A DNA stretch of 64,000 nucleotides from positions 7,707,843 through 7,771,842 of the forward strand of contig JAEMBT020000003.1 of NCBI GenBank assembly GCA_018873245.2, read 5' to 3'. Of the stretch, positions 53,219 to 64,000 are shown one piece after another. How positions within the stretch are numbered: position 1 is the stretch's first letter; every line of letters begins with the position of its first letter. The notes under the pieces are model-generated. The model ran no database searches. It was not told the DNA's origin and saw nothing but the letters and a program-made list of their open reading frames with translations. The position numbers and the translations under genes are program-made. This DNA comes from Archegozetes longisetosus (Eukaryota; Arthropoda; Arachnida; Sarcoptiformes; Trhypochthoniidae).

Positions 53219-53794
53219 TTAGTTGACTTGATCCTGAGTTTGGTTGAGCTGATGGCAAATATCGATTTGATTGATTCTTAACATACTTAAGGGATATCTA
53301 GCAAACCTCCATCTTCTGTAGCGATGTTTTCGTGGTATCGCATATACATTATAATAAGTATGAGTCATAGTTTTCTCTAGGACTGTTGCCTCGATGTGTA
53401 CTAAATCTCTATTAAGAAGAGGTCTTCCAACTAACGTGAAGTTTTCGTTACCAACCAGTAAACACTTTTCGAGTTTAATTCTTTCTCCGATGTCAGCTGG
53501 AATCCAATTTCTTAAGCAAATTATGTCGTTGTTGTGAATGACAAACTGGCGACCAAACATATGAACAACAGCGAAGTTTTGGCCACACTTCTGATTGGAT
53601 ATCAAGTGATTGACTTTATTGAAGAGCTGATTGGCTTTAACCAAATCTTGGTTTGAATCTTCGTCTTTGATCACATGTTGTGCTTCTATCATATTATTTA
53701 TTATTCCCGTATTTATGTTGCGATTTGTTTTAGTTAAATTTAATTGTTTTAATTGATTATAAATACGAAAACACTGGTTTTGACGCATTCTCAC
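53219..53794 (-). CDS. mRpL21: Mitochondrial large-subunit ribosomal protein bL21m
   Basis: Intronless, 191 residues. The N-terminal 60 or so residues are rich in Arg/Asn/Gln with no acidic residue before about residue 38, as expected for a mitochondrial import sequence. The L21 core follows: FAVVHMFGRQFVIHNNDIIC, ADIGERIKLEKCLLVGNENF and TLVGRPLLNRDLVHIEATVL. The basic C-terminal loop has RKHRYRRWRFARYPLSMLRI and INQIDI, matching the rRNA-binding loop of bL21. It acts in mitochondrial translation. The neighbours are unrelated. Confidence 0.9.
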   Translation of the reverse strand: MRMRQNQCFRIYNQLKQLNLTKTNRNINTGIINNMIEAQHVIKDEDSNQDLVKANQLFNKVNHLISNQKCGQNFAVVHMFGRQFVIHNNDIICLRNWIPADIGERIKLEKCLLVGNENFTLVGRPLLNRDLVHIEATVLEKTMTHTYYNVYAIPRKHRYRRWRFARYPLSMLRINQIDICHQLNQTQDQVN

Positions 53795-56700
53795 AAATAG
53801 TATTCAATTTGATTTTGTTTCTTGTTTAATCAATGTTCTGATGGTGTTTTGTTTTTCTGTGTTTCAATAGTAGCACCACTTTTAAAGTGTTGCAACCTTT
53901 CACTGCCATACAATAGATGTCAGGCGTTACTCAATCAATTGACGCTTAACTTTTTGGCATCAATTTTAAAAAAGCTCAAACTTGAAGTATGCCTCAGTTA
54001 CATCGCAAAAACAGACACCCCTAAATAATAAAAAACTTCAATATTTTAGATTTTTCAAATTCTCAATTGATTATAATGTAAGAAAAGTTTGGATTGATTG
54101 CATAAGGGTGTGCAAGTTTTATAATTAAGACTGAACAAAGTTTAACACTTTTGGTAACCTCAATTTGACAAAATTGTCTTTATTTGTGAAACATAAAAAA
54201 CTTTGACTTACTTGTTATAAAAAACATGGACTGCATTGGTAGAAATGTTGACTTAGGTAGACTATTGTCCCTTATATTATTGCGTCTCGCGCTAACATAT
54301 GGTTGGTTCAGTGTTATAAAGTGTTATTTCAAATTGAAGTGGCACTACGGATAACACTTTGCAGCACTGGCCCTACCATTTATGTGCACCTAACAAAGCC
54401 CCACTCATTATAGAAAAAAGTTAAATGACGGCAGAGCTAAAACAGAACTTTCTGCGACAATTGCCAATAGTACTCCACTAAAACTCAGATATTAGATTAA
54501 TTTAATATATTTTTGTCAACCAATTCAATTTTGACACAATAAATAGCAGTATTCGATAATTAAATGTTTAATATGAATCAAACTAAAACTCAAGTTTAGA
54601 TTGACTTTTGCGTAATAACTGAAAGTTGTCTTTAAATACTCCTAAAGAACATAAATTTGAGATTTAGTGAATTGAGGATAATCTTTTCCTGCCGAAAACT
54701 AATCTTTCAGTCGTGGATTATGACATCGACAAAATCTAACTGCTGTCTCCAGAATAGTTATCTTTTTTGAATCTCTATTCCCTAGAAAAGCTAATCCATC
54801 ATAAAGTAGTCCTTTGAACAGACGCGGAAAGAACTCCAATCTATTCGGGATCATCGAAGAGACGAAAATGCGTTAAAATCATATGATGGTAGCCTATTAA
54901 TAGCTTTCTTGAATAGTCTGACAAGATGTCTTCGAGTTTAACCAACACTTCCGTGAATTGCGAATCGACACAAAAGTGGGACTGAGACAATTAGACATAA
55001 ATTTCACAAAAAATTGTTCATATCCTTCCGGATTGCTTCTTTCATGAGTGCGTTGAAAGTTAGCCGCCGGGAATGCTATCAAGAGACTGCAAATTAGGAA
55101 TTGATCTAAGCATCGGTTGCGAAATAAGATCAGTCAATAAATTAGTTAATTTAAGACTATTTTCAGACGCTCAGATGGCAAAATTGAATCTTTTGGTAAA
55201 ATTTTGATTAAATTTGCAATTGAAGTCAAGTTAAAATAACTTAACCAAGCCTTTCTTGTTAAACAACTTAAAATAAATTTGAATAACTGACTCAAAACTG
55301 GCACTTCTTGGATTCAATTTATGCTCGGTTCGAGAGCGAAACTCAGTTTCAAATTTTCCAATTTTAATAAATTCGACAAAAAAGAATTCTAAAGTATTTA
55401 GGTTTGGAAAAGCTTTGTTGAGTATTGGGATTGAAAGACCGCTAGAAATCTCACTGATGGCAAGCTCTTAATGTTGTGATTTTTGAAGACTTGATATTAA
55501 ATCTATGATCAATTGGTGCGAAAATTTGACAATAGCAATTAACTAGATAATGCTCTGGATTGTTGACTAATAATTGTATGATTTTGTGATCATCGCTGTG
55601 AAAGAGATCACATTTTTTCAGAGAAAACACTCCAAAATCGAGAAATTGAATGCAATCAATTCGATGCTTTTGTCATTCGTGTCAACTCTCGATAAAACAT
55701 ACTTCGTTTGTCTGCATTTCTCTGCGATTAAGTCTAATCATACATTGTTTGGCTCATAGATTTGATCCCTCAAACGATGCAAATGATTGTCTTGAGAGCA
55801 TTGATGAGGCACAATCTAACGGTACAGTTCTATTCGATTTGACCTGATATAAGATACAGTTTGATTTTCAATCCTTTACAGATCAGAGTCTTCCATCTTT
55901 TGTGGGCTCCCGACCGCAAACCTTTATTTTAAAGTGAATTGACTGAAGGTTATTTTAAGACAATTATCGCTCGAGTCTTTAATGAGTCCTCTTTCTGACA
56001 AATCTAAAAATGATAGTTTCCTCGACAAGTGACCAAGCGTACTGCCTAATTACTGGTAATTCTTGTTGATTAGGAGTTTGATTATTTTATAAATAATCTG
56101 ATTTTAGCAATAATTAACTCGATATTTGCTTGAATTGCGAGTAACTGTTTTTCTATAAGTTAATTATTTGAATACATAAAAATGAAATCTTGGTTTAAAA
56201 ATGAGAGCAATCTTAGTCGAACGATTAGTCACAAAGTTACTAATGGATATTAAATTTATAAAAACTTCAATTCTATTGAAAGTGTAAGAGTAGTGCTTAT
56301 TGTTATCAGATCTTTAATCCAAATAAGTCTATTGCTTCGTAATCAAAGTGAAACTTTGTCATACTCTGAACATTCATCAACAGCATAAGTTTGTGTTGAC
56401 AATTTGTATTGGAATTGAATCTATTTCTCCATCGTTTATATCACTGTTGAAATATCTCTAAGACTTCTTTAATGGTCTGACAAATATCATTGAAAGTAAT
56501 CATTTGTTGGATATCTTGAAAATAAATCTGATTTGCTCTAGACATAAATCTTAGGATTTTATTGATTTACTTCTTTCAGTTGTTATTCAAGTGTTTTAAA
56601 CCTGAATGTCTAGTTTATGATTAAGATATTTTTTGACTATGCCTCCAACGATCTCACATCTACTCTTTAGTAAATTTAAACAGCAATCAAATGGAAACCT

Positions 56701-59422
56701 AAACAGTCTTCTTATCTCTTTTGGAAATTAGTTAATCATTATATCATTTAATAATGAGTCAAACTGCAAAAATTAATAGCATTTAAACTTTGTTTTAATT
56801 TTTGCATTCATTCATTTGAAATCAAAACTGAACTATTGATTGCAAACAAGTTAAGCGAAATTGATATGCAGGTTAAAATTGACTTTCATAAAAGTAATGC
56901 TTGATTTTTGTTGCAACTCAAATTTGTTTAACTTTTCGTTTATATTCACTAGTCTTGATTTACAAGCTAATATTTCATAGATCTCTAACACTCTGACATT
57001 TTCTCATTTAAAAGTTTAATAATTTATTATTCAGACCTAATTCTATACTGAAATTGATATACATCTCTATACTTAAACACTTTATTCTTGACATTTTATG
57101 CTTAATGTCTTAATAATGCAATTGCATCTAAATTTTTTTTATTCTTTTGAAGTTTTATGATTTCTTATTTTGAACTGATTGGAAGTAAATTTTAATAAAG
57201 AGTTAATGCTCACAATAACATGGCATAATAGGTGAGAACATTTGATCTCTAGTTCATAAAAGTAAAGAAAACATGAATTCGATAAATCAAATGATTCTAA
57301 GAAAGTTAGACATAAAAGTAAGAGAACCAAACTTGCGATTCAAAAGGAAAAGACGGCTTTACTCTATTCAATAGCATTGATTTATAGCTGATCGAATAGA
57401 TTACCTGAAATTCGGTTCAGAGTTTGCTTGAAAATTTGAATAAAATCCAAACAAATAAATTGTGTTCTGATTTTCAAATTCAAAAACTTTTAGCTGACAT
57501 TTGCAGAGCTATACTTTATTTGAATTTAATTTCAAGTTAAGTGTTTATAAAATGTGAGCAAAAATTCAATAAATCAAGTGGCAGGTTATCAATAAATATT
57601 ATTCGAGTGCTGAATATTTTCATAAAATTTAAATGTTTCAAAGTTTGATTTAGTTGTCCAAACGTAGACTGTTTTTGCGCGGAGATTGAGTTAGCAGTCA
57701 ATTATACATTTAAAATATTTGCGCAAACGACGGATGACTTGCAATCATATAACACAATCAACACGTGCATTGCATTCCAGCCAAACTCGACTAGGGCTCA
57801 ATTAGGTTTTGCACTTTTATGAGGACGACTTATTTTACGACCAAAAGTCCGCTTACACGCATAAAGGACAGAAAATAGTCATAGAGTACTGACTAGAGAA
57901 GTGCCTGAAAATAGCCTGAAGGCATTGCTAGGGCCATAAAATGGCAATTACTGACTTTCTAGCACTGAAAAAAAGTTTAGTTCTAAATGGCTAGTTTGGC
58001 CAATTAGCGAATAATACGCTTAATAGTGTTTCACGTGAATAACACATTCAAACCGATATATATTGTATCATTTATACTGCAGATCTGATCTTAAGACAAG
58101 ATACCTGTTCTGACTCTTCTTTTCCCTTAACTTAGTCTCTACTTGGTTTGGTGTACGCCAAGCTTTACTTATTTTTCTTAAACAAAACTCAATCTAACTT
58201 TACTACGACTACGACTACTATTTCTGAAAAATGTCTTAAAGTTTGCGCTAAATATTTTAGCCTCAAATCGAAAGCAATTAAATAACGACTACATCGATAG
58301 AAGTATTTATACGAATTGGAATTGCAATAACCTGCAGAACCTTGTTTTTGATTTCTCATTTTTCTACTATAATTGCTAGTGTGGGCTATACTCTAACTTA
58401 ACATATTGTAAATTATATGTTTAGCTTTGGTCCCTTCAAAATGCTTTTAATCCTTGAACCCGTATTGTACTGACAATTACCTTAAAATTGGTTTTCCGTT
58501 TGTTTTGATCAGTAGATAACGTAAGTGTAACTTCATTTCAAATTTAAATAATAACGAATAATCTACTCTTTGTTTGTATCGCATTTCGTGTTTATAAGAT
58601 AGTTATTTGACTAAACGGCACACATCATAGTAGACTTGGAAGTAGATAATTGTATATAATGTTAGTGTAATATAACTTGAATCCCACGCTTGTTATTAAT
58701 ACTAATGCGTTAGAAAGTAGTTATCCCTTCAACAATACAAACTATTCTTCACATTACAACCAAATTAACTTAATTCGAAAACAGCACACGACTGACTCAT
58801 GCCGTATCTTCAATTAGACCCTCAATTAAAACAATTAATTGTTTAATTTGTTTATATATGAATTTTGTTGAATTTTCGAGCAATTATTGAATTAGAACCG
58901 GAAGAGGTTTGCTTTGCTTTAATAGACTTTTTATTCATAATAAGTGGAAAAGTAATTATAAAATGGATTATAACTTATAAGATGTATACATTATATAAAA
59001 GATGCGAACTATTTAACTTACAAAAGGCACTTGAACTGAATAACTAAGTTTTGGATACAGAAGTGTTTATGAGTGGACCGGTGTGTCAAAAGTACTGTCT
59101 CTTTAGCACAGTTACTGTCAATTGATAAATAGGATAATATCAAAAATATATTGCATTTGCGTAAAAAATGTGACTTGTCAATAATACTTTCAACAAACAG
59201 TGATGTAAACATGTTATAATGTAAGGCATTTCAAATGATCAGTTAATAATACATATCTACAAATGATTGTCAATCGCATTGTATCTCAAAGCAATACAAT
59301 CATAACTTGAAATAAAGGCATTTAAGGCGAAATCAGGTACGATATAGTGCACGAAATAAGGCACATCTGATTCTGGAATATATCTGATGGAATGTTTGTT
59401 TTGGATGCGACTCAATTAGTTG
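53795..59422. other. 5.6-kb gene-poor region
   Basis: Short open frames (53822-54028, 54897-55082, 55574-55847, 57139-57330, 58865-59047) show no recognisable domain, favoured splice sites or codon bias. No clear inverted repeat or transposase is seen. Part of it could hold the 3' UTR of the KLF gene on the right. Confidence 0.55.
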
Positions 59423-61681
59423 TTATTTATGCTGTTTAGGTAAATGTCTTTTCATATGGAGAGCCAGATGATCAGAACGAGCGAAACTTCTCTCGCAAAC
59501 TTTGCATTTGAATGGTTTGGCGCCGGTGTGCTTACGATAGTGTCGAGTCAACTCATCAGATCGTGCAAAACGCCATTGACATTCTGGCCAGTGACACTTG
59601 TATGGCTTTTCACCTGTTTTGTCATTCAACAAATCAGATTTAGATATATTTATTGAGCAAAGTTTACTATCTTTATTTTTAAGTATAGGTTTGCAAGTCT
59701 ATTATAGCTTATATTTTACAGTTGCCAATCGAAAAGAGAAAAAAGCTAAGAAGTTAACCACTATTGTATAGTTTCCGTAGAAGAAACAACGAGTCTAACA
59801 AACCTGTATGTATCCGTTGATGGGCCTTCAGGTGCGAACTTTTCGTATAAACTTTTGTACAACCTATAGAAGAGAAAATAAATGGTCAGCAATTATTATG
59901 AAATAGCAGCTCAATGCAAACACACAGTAACAATCAATTCACACAATTAGTTTATTTAGAATAACAACTGAGTCAACTGTTATAATTAGTTTTGAATGAT
60001 TAATGTTATTTACATTTACCTAATTAGATATTTATTTCTTAAGGTTGATTTAGTTTTATAGACCTATATTTCTAAATGCCTACTTTGTTTGGACTCTTTC
60101 CAAATTATAGCTAACTCGTTAATGGCATCATTACTCTAATGCACATATAATTAAGTGTTTAGCCATTTGTCTCAGTCATCAAATACTTTTGTTCAATACG
60201 AACAAGATCAACATCAAAGTCAACATCTATTACTGCTTACTACGAATGGGAATTAACAAATGCAGATATCAACGAATACCATGAACATGAATAACATCTG
60301 TGTGTTTCTGTTAGTGTGTGAAAAGGAAAGAGAGCGGAGAGAGAGAGAGAGAGAGAGAGTAAGAGTGAAGGTCTTACTGCGCTTCTTGAAAACTAAGCTA
60401 AGCAGGGCTTTAGCTAATACTAAGGCATAGAAAGCATTAACAACTAAGAGGGATGTGAGGGGATGTTTAGCAACTAATGAACCTGAAACACGCACATTAT
60501 TTAATAAGATGCAAACATAAAACACGCACAAATTAAATTTGCTCTCTAACCTGGATAATCACATCGATGTATACGACGCTTCTCTAGCTCTGGATTGTTT
60601 CGACGGTTGTATCGCTGTTGTGGCAGAGATGCAGTCGACACTGCACTCTGTTGTGAGACCTGTTGCTGATGATGAGAATTCGAGACTCGACCGTTCAGAT
60701 GCATCGTTGGTGGCATCCCAGCCATTTGGTGATGAAGTGGCACATTCGGATCGTTTCCACACGTATATGGTGGAGGAGGTGTTCTTCGTTGTGGCTCATG
60801 AGGAACTTGTTGATGGTGTTGATGGGAATGTTGCTGTTGTTGTTGCTGCTGCTGTTGCTGTCTTTGTTGCTGTTGTTGTTGAGTTGATGGCGAACCGGGC
60901 TCTGAGTTTGGTGGTGTTGGCGGTAAATACAGTAGAACTCTATTTGTGTGATGAACGGATGGCATATTTGTTAAATTGTTTGACATAACATTGTTGTTGA
61001 ATGGAGACGAATTTAATATATTGCCATATATTGAAGGGGATGGCGACTGCATGTTCGATGAATGTCTTATATATGAATGATGTAGTGATTGTTGATGTTG
61101 TTGTTGTTGTATAGCGTGAGGCGATTCCAAGCTATTTGTATTTGTCTGATATCTGGTGTTTTGTTGATGCGAAGGCTCTGTTTTGATGGTAACGAAATCG
61201 TCGCAAATGCTAGCAGTGATGTCTTCCCACATCTTATCCTGAACTAACATACTGTTCATACTATATTGCTGTTGCTGTTGATGTGTTAGTCCATTGTGAA
61301 ACTGTTGAGAAGGATGAGGTCTTAATTGATGAGAATGTGAAATGATTTGTTGTTGTGGTTGTAGTTGTGTTGTATTGTACAGAATCGAATTATTGATTTG
61401 GGTATCAAAAAACTCGTCCGACTATAAGATCAAATGAATCAGTGTTAGTTTAGACGTAAGGCTTAGTCAAGAAGAGTAGTTACCTCCGAGTGTTGAGCTG
61501 TTCTCAAGATTCGATGTTTAAGATTTGGATCGTTTTGTTGGATGGATGATAAATGATGCATAGCGTTAGTGTTGCAATGATTTGACAAGTTTAGGTCCAA
61601 GTCGTTGGCGTTCTCCAAGTTTTTAATATCATTCACTTCAATAGTGGTTTCGGACCACTTTCTCAATAGGCTACTCTTTTC
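59423..61681 (-). CDS. dar1: Krueppel-like factor, KLF5/dar1 type, 5' exon not found
   Basis: Nuclear C2H2 transcription factor that binds GC/CACCC boxes. Exons: 61484-61681, 60551-61421, 59804-59863 and 59423-59613, all in phase (440 codons including the stop). The first visible exon starts at an acceptor (TTTAG) and encodes [20 protein letters not shown], so the initiator Met lies in an exon further right or outside the window. The second is Gln/His-rich with a polyQ tract (CAG-type, 60829-60880) and carries [15 protein letters not shown], the signature shared by KLF5 and Drosophila dar1. Three zinc fingers follow: [41 protein letters not shown] and [20 protein letters not shown], with linkers TGEKPY and TGAKPF. 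It ends at HLPKQHK. In Drosophila dar1 promotes dendrite growth. Confidence 0.92.
60336..60359. repeat. (GA)n microsatellite in a KLF intron
   Basis: Short AG dinucleotide tract within the intron between the polyQ exon and the first zinc-finger exon. Confidence 0.9.
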
Positions 61682-62713
61682 CTAAAGATAAAAACTATAA
61701 TTATATTCTTTGGGTTAACAGCCAAACGAGGCACAGGTTGCGTAGACAGAAGAAACATTATTACGTTAGGATATCATGCAATGGCAGCCTTGACCATCGC
61801 TCGGGATTTTTACTGAAAAGTCAGAAAATCTGATTCATGATTGATGGAAAACCATTTTAATGTGTTTACGCAGCACGAAACTAAATGCTATTTGAAGCAC
61901 TTGTGGTAACAACTAATCATTTTAAAACACAAATCTTTGATAATTTACTAAAACAAATTTCAATGCGCAAAAGCTGTTTAAGCCATCAAAAGACTAATCG
62001 CGTCGAGCAGGGACTCAGCAAATCATTAGTATTTCGATTGTAATAAGCATTTACTTTGAATTTTGCTCAAAAGTTTTCTCAGAACAGTAATTATAAACTG
62101 ATTGAGTCTTAGGGCATAGAATAATAACTTTTGGTAGAGATTCATAACATTAAAATCGCAATTAAGTTTATTGCATGATAATTATGCTACTGACGTATTA
62201 TTAAGAATAAGTTTTAGTAGCTTTAAAGGTGTTTTATACGAGATACAAATAATAAAACACTAAGTGATGCAATTGTATAATAGATTGAGCAGTGGAATCT
62301 GAACCCACGCTTGTAATCAATTGAAGCCAAATAATAAATCAAAGTCAGATAATCAACAGTAGCAGAGTTACAGCACATTTCAGAACCTATCATAACTTTT
62401 GCTTTCATACTAAAGTCTTATGCCACCAGTTCAACAGTGATAAGCGGTAGCGAAGGTCTTCAGATTTTTCATTAGATTTTTGGTTACTTTTAAATTTTAT
62501 AAACGATTACAGTTTAATAGTTATTGGTATCTCAATGACAAATGAATTTTTTACATATTAGCAGTAATTTAATTCACACAGAATCTAAATTTTTATGCAG
62601 ACAATTATATAGTATATCATAATTAGTATTGATATCCCGTGGCTCTTAATTGTGATAGCATTTATTTTGCCAGAGGAGATAAACCATCGGGTTGTCAATC
62701 GTTGAATTACATG

Positions 62714-62714
<1 letters not shown>

Positions 62715-62754
<40 letters not shown>

Positions 62755-62760
62755 AAGAAG
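62715..62760. repeat. (GA)n microsatellite
   Basis: AG dinucleotide tract ending in aagaaagaag. Confidence 0.95.
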
Positions 62761-63786
62761 CATAAGACAAATGTTATGGAATTACTCAATGTCTAGAGTG
62801 TAGATGTGTAATTAGAAAACATAACATATTTAGTATTTGGTTGGTTTTGATTTAAAAATCGCAGCAGGTCATCGGAGTAAGATTTTTGAGCTTCGTGGGT
62901 CCACATGGATGGAGACGCGTAGGGGGTATACTATCATCTTATGTTGATTATAACTCTAACGTATATGACAGATCGGACAATCATATTTGCCAAACTGAAA
63001 ATATCGTTTTATTCTTCACTACCTTATTCTTCGCTGCTTTCCCCAGTCGAACATATTGCAGATCATTAGTCCTGCAGTTTGTTTACTGATTACTAAATGC
63101 TTGTAGTAGTTATTGAAGAATAAAATATAACCTAATCCATAAGTGAGTCAATAAATAACGCTATGACTGTTTCTACTGTGAAACTAATTGCCTTATATTC
63201 TCAAACTAATCGAATATTTCATATTATTGAAAGTTTAAACATTTCTGTTACTCAAGTTATCAACATTTCTTAGCTATCATTAATTTGATGAGGTCTGTTT
63301 TTTCAATGCTAGTAAAGAATATAATCAATATATAGTAAGAAACAATTATAAAATGAAACTCAGCTCAAAACGCAAAGTTCAGTCATATACAAGCAAATTG
63401 AGCTAGATGCAAATATTTAAATTATAAGTTAAGCAAAATAGAAATGGTTCGTAGCTGACAGTTCTAAAAGAAAATATGGCTTTAAAAAGAAATACCTAAC
63501 AAGCAATTGATAGCCTTCTAGTATTTGACTGACTAAAAAACATCTCATCCCAAGTAGTGCAATATGTGCATCAAAAATGCTAATATTATGTTCACCACTA
63601 TTGCGACCCAACACAACCCGATTTGTTTGAATCGTCGCCTTTAGCTTTCTTTTTTGACTATCACCTCTTCTTTCCGTTCTTTTCATTCTCTTTCCTTCCT
63701 CTTTCCCTTTCAATCTATTTCTTTACCTTACAGTATACTTCTGTACCTTATATATTGCGTATTTCTGTTATCATCACAAACAAATG

Positions 63787-63794
63787 TCTCTCTC

Positions 63795-63826
<32 letters not shown>
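63787..63826. repeat. (CT)n microsatellite
   Basis: CT dinucleotide tract with one early interruption (cctcct). Confidence 0.95.
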
Positions 63827-63830
<4 letters not shown>

Positions 63831-64000
63831 CCGAAGACTATCGCATCGCGAAATTGTGGAGGGAATAAAATAACTTAAGTTTCGAAGACAACATTTGGTA
63901 AAAATCAAAAGTAAAGCCAACCCCGAGTAGAGATACGAAAAAAAATATTAACGCGTTGTAAGGAATACTCTATGATTGACTGGGAAACGATGCGCGTAAA

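Larger units (their letters stand above)
61682..64000. other. Right flank: intron or upstream region of the KLF gene
   Basis: No first coding exon for the KLF gene could be placed here. Open frames at 62886-63089 and 63429-63878 lack domains, and those around 63.8 kb read through a CT repeat. No other feature is supportable apart from two microsatellites. Confidence 0.5.

Noticed and set aside
60539..60988. 149-codon plus-strand open frame
   Set aside because: Antisense shadow of the polyQ exon of the KLF gene; its Val/Ala/Leu runs are the complement of CAG/CAA repeats.
63623..63878. Two overlapping open frames near the right end
   Set aside because: They read through the (CT)n tract and give Ser/Leu repeats only.

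Overview
This window looks like nuclear DNA of an arthropod, most likely a chelicerate and possibly an acariform mite. It is very AT-rich. Introns are mostly 50-150 bp with a few of 1-2 kb, and (GA)n/(CT)n tracts and degraded DNA transposons are common. Arthropod markers are a tyrosine decarboxylase of the Tdc1/Tdc2 type and a dar1/KLF5-type factor. The mite assignment is my inference; no taxon-specific marker is decisive. Exon borders were placed by hand from GT/AG sites, reading phase and family alignment.

Layout. 77-3101 (-): G protein alpha-q, lacking its last exon, which lies left of the window. 3.2-17.4 kb: a gene-poor stretch. It holds a palindromic TA-flanked MITE (8225-8639), a decayed TSSK-like kinase (8740-9322), a second TA-flanked Tc1/mariner remnant (9325-10029), an 80-bp MITE (10582-10661), three mariner copies or fragments in one orientation (11.15-13.53 kb) and an 800-bp hAT-like element with an 8-bp target duplication (13895-14694). 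17402-20590 (+): tubulin cofactor E-like (TBCEL) with one apparent frameshift. 22075-23724 (-): intronless Su(var)3-9/SUV39H. 23.99-30.90 kb: a transposon-filled interval bounded by a roughly 100-bp inverted sequence pair. Each copy sits just upstream of a divergently transcribed gene. Inside are a hAT-like MITE, a Merlin element with a frameshifted transposase, a long-TIR element and a large fold-back with a 105-bp GA tract.

31.1-45 kb is the dense genic part: WDR61/SKI8 (+), a small unrecognised two- or three-exon gene (-) whose possible ATG overlaps the tyrosine decarboxylase stop, Tdc (-), RpS27 (-) divergent from PA2G4/EBP1 (+), and a type I PIP5K (+) of eleven exons plus a 30-nt candidate cassette exon. 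47.5-51.6 kb (+): an A20/AN1 zinc-finger gene (ZFAND5/6 type). 53219-53794 (-): mitochondrial ribosomal protein bL21m. 59423-61681 (-): a KLF5/dar1-type factor whose first exon was not found.

The genes are ordinary housekeeping or signalling genes and do not form a pathway cluster. Galpha-q and PIP5K both belong to phosphoinositide signalling, but they are 36 kb apart and I infer no link. The least ordinary signals are the shared sequence upstream of Su(var)3-9 and WDR61, the TAATG overlap at Tdc, the PIP5K microexon, the TBCEL frameshift and the nested transposon relics around the dead kinase.
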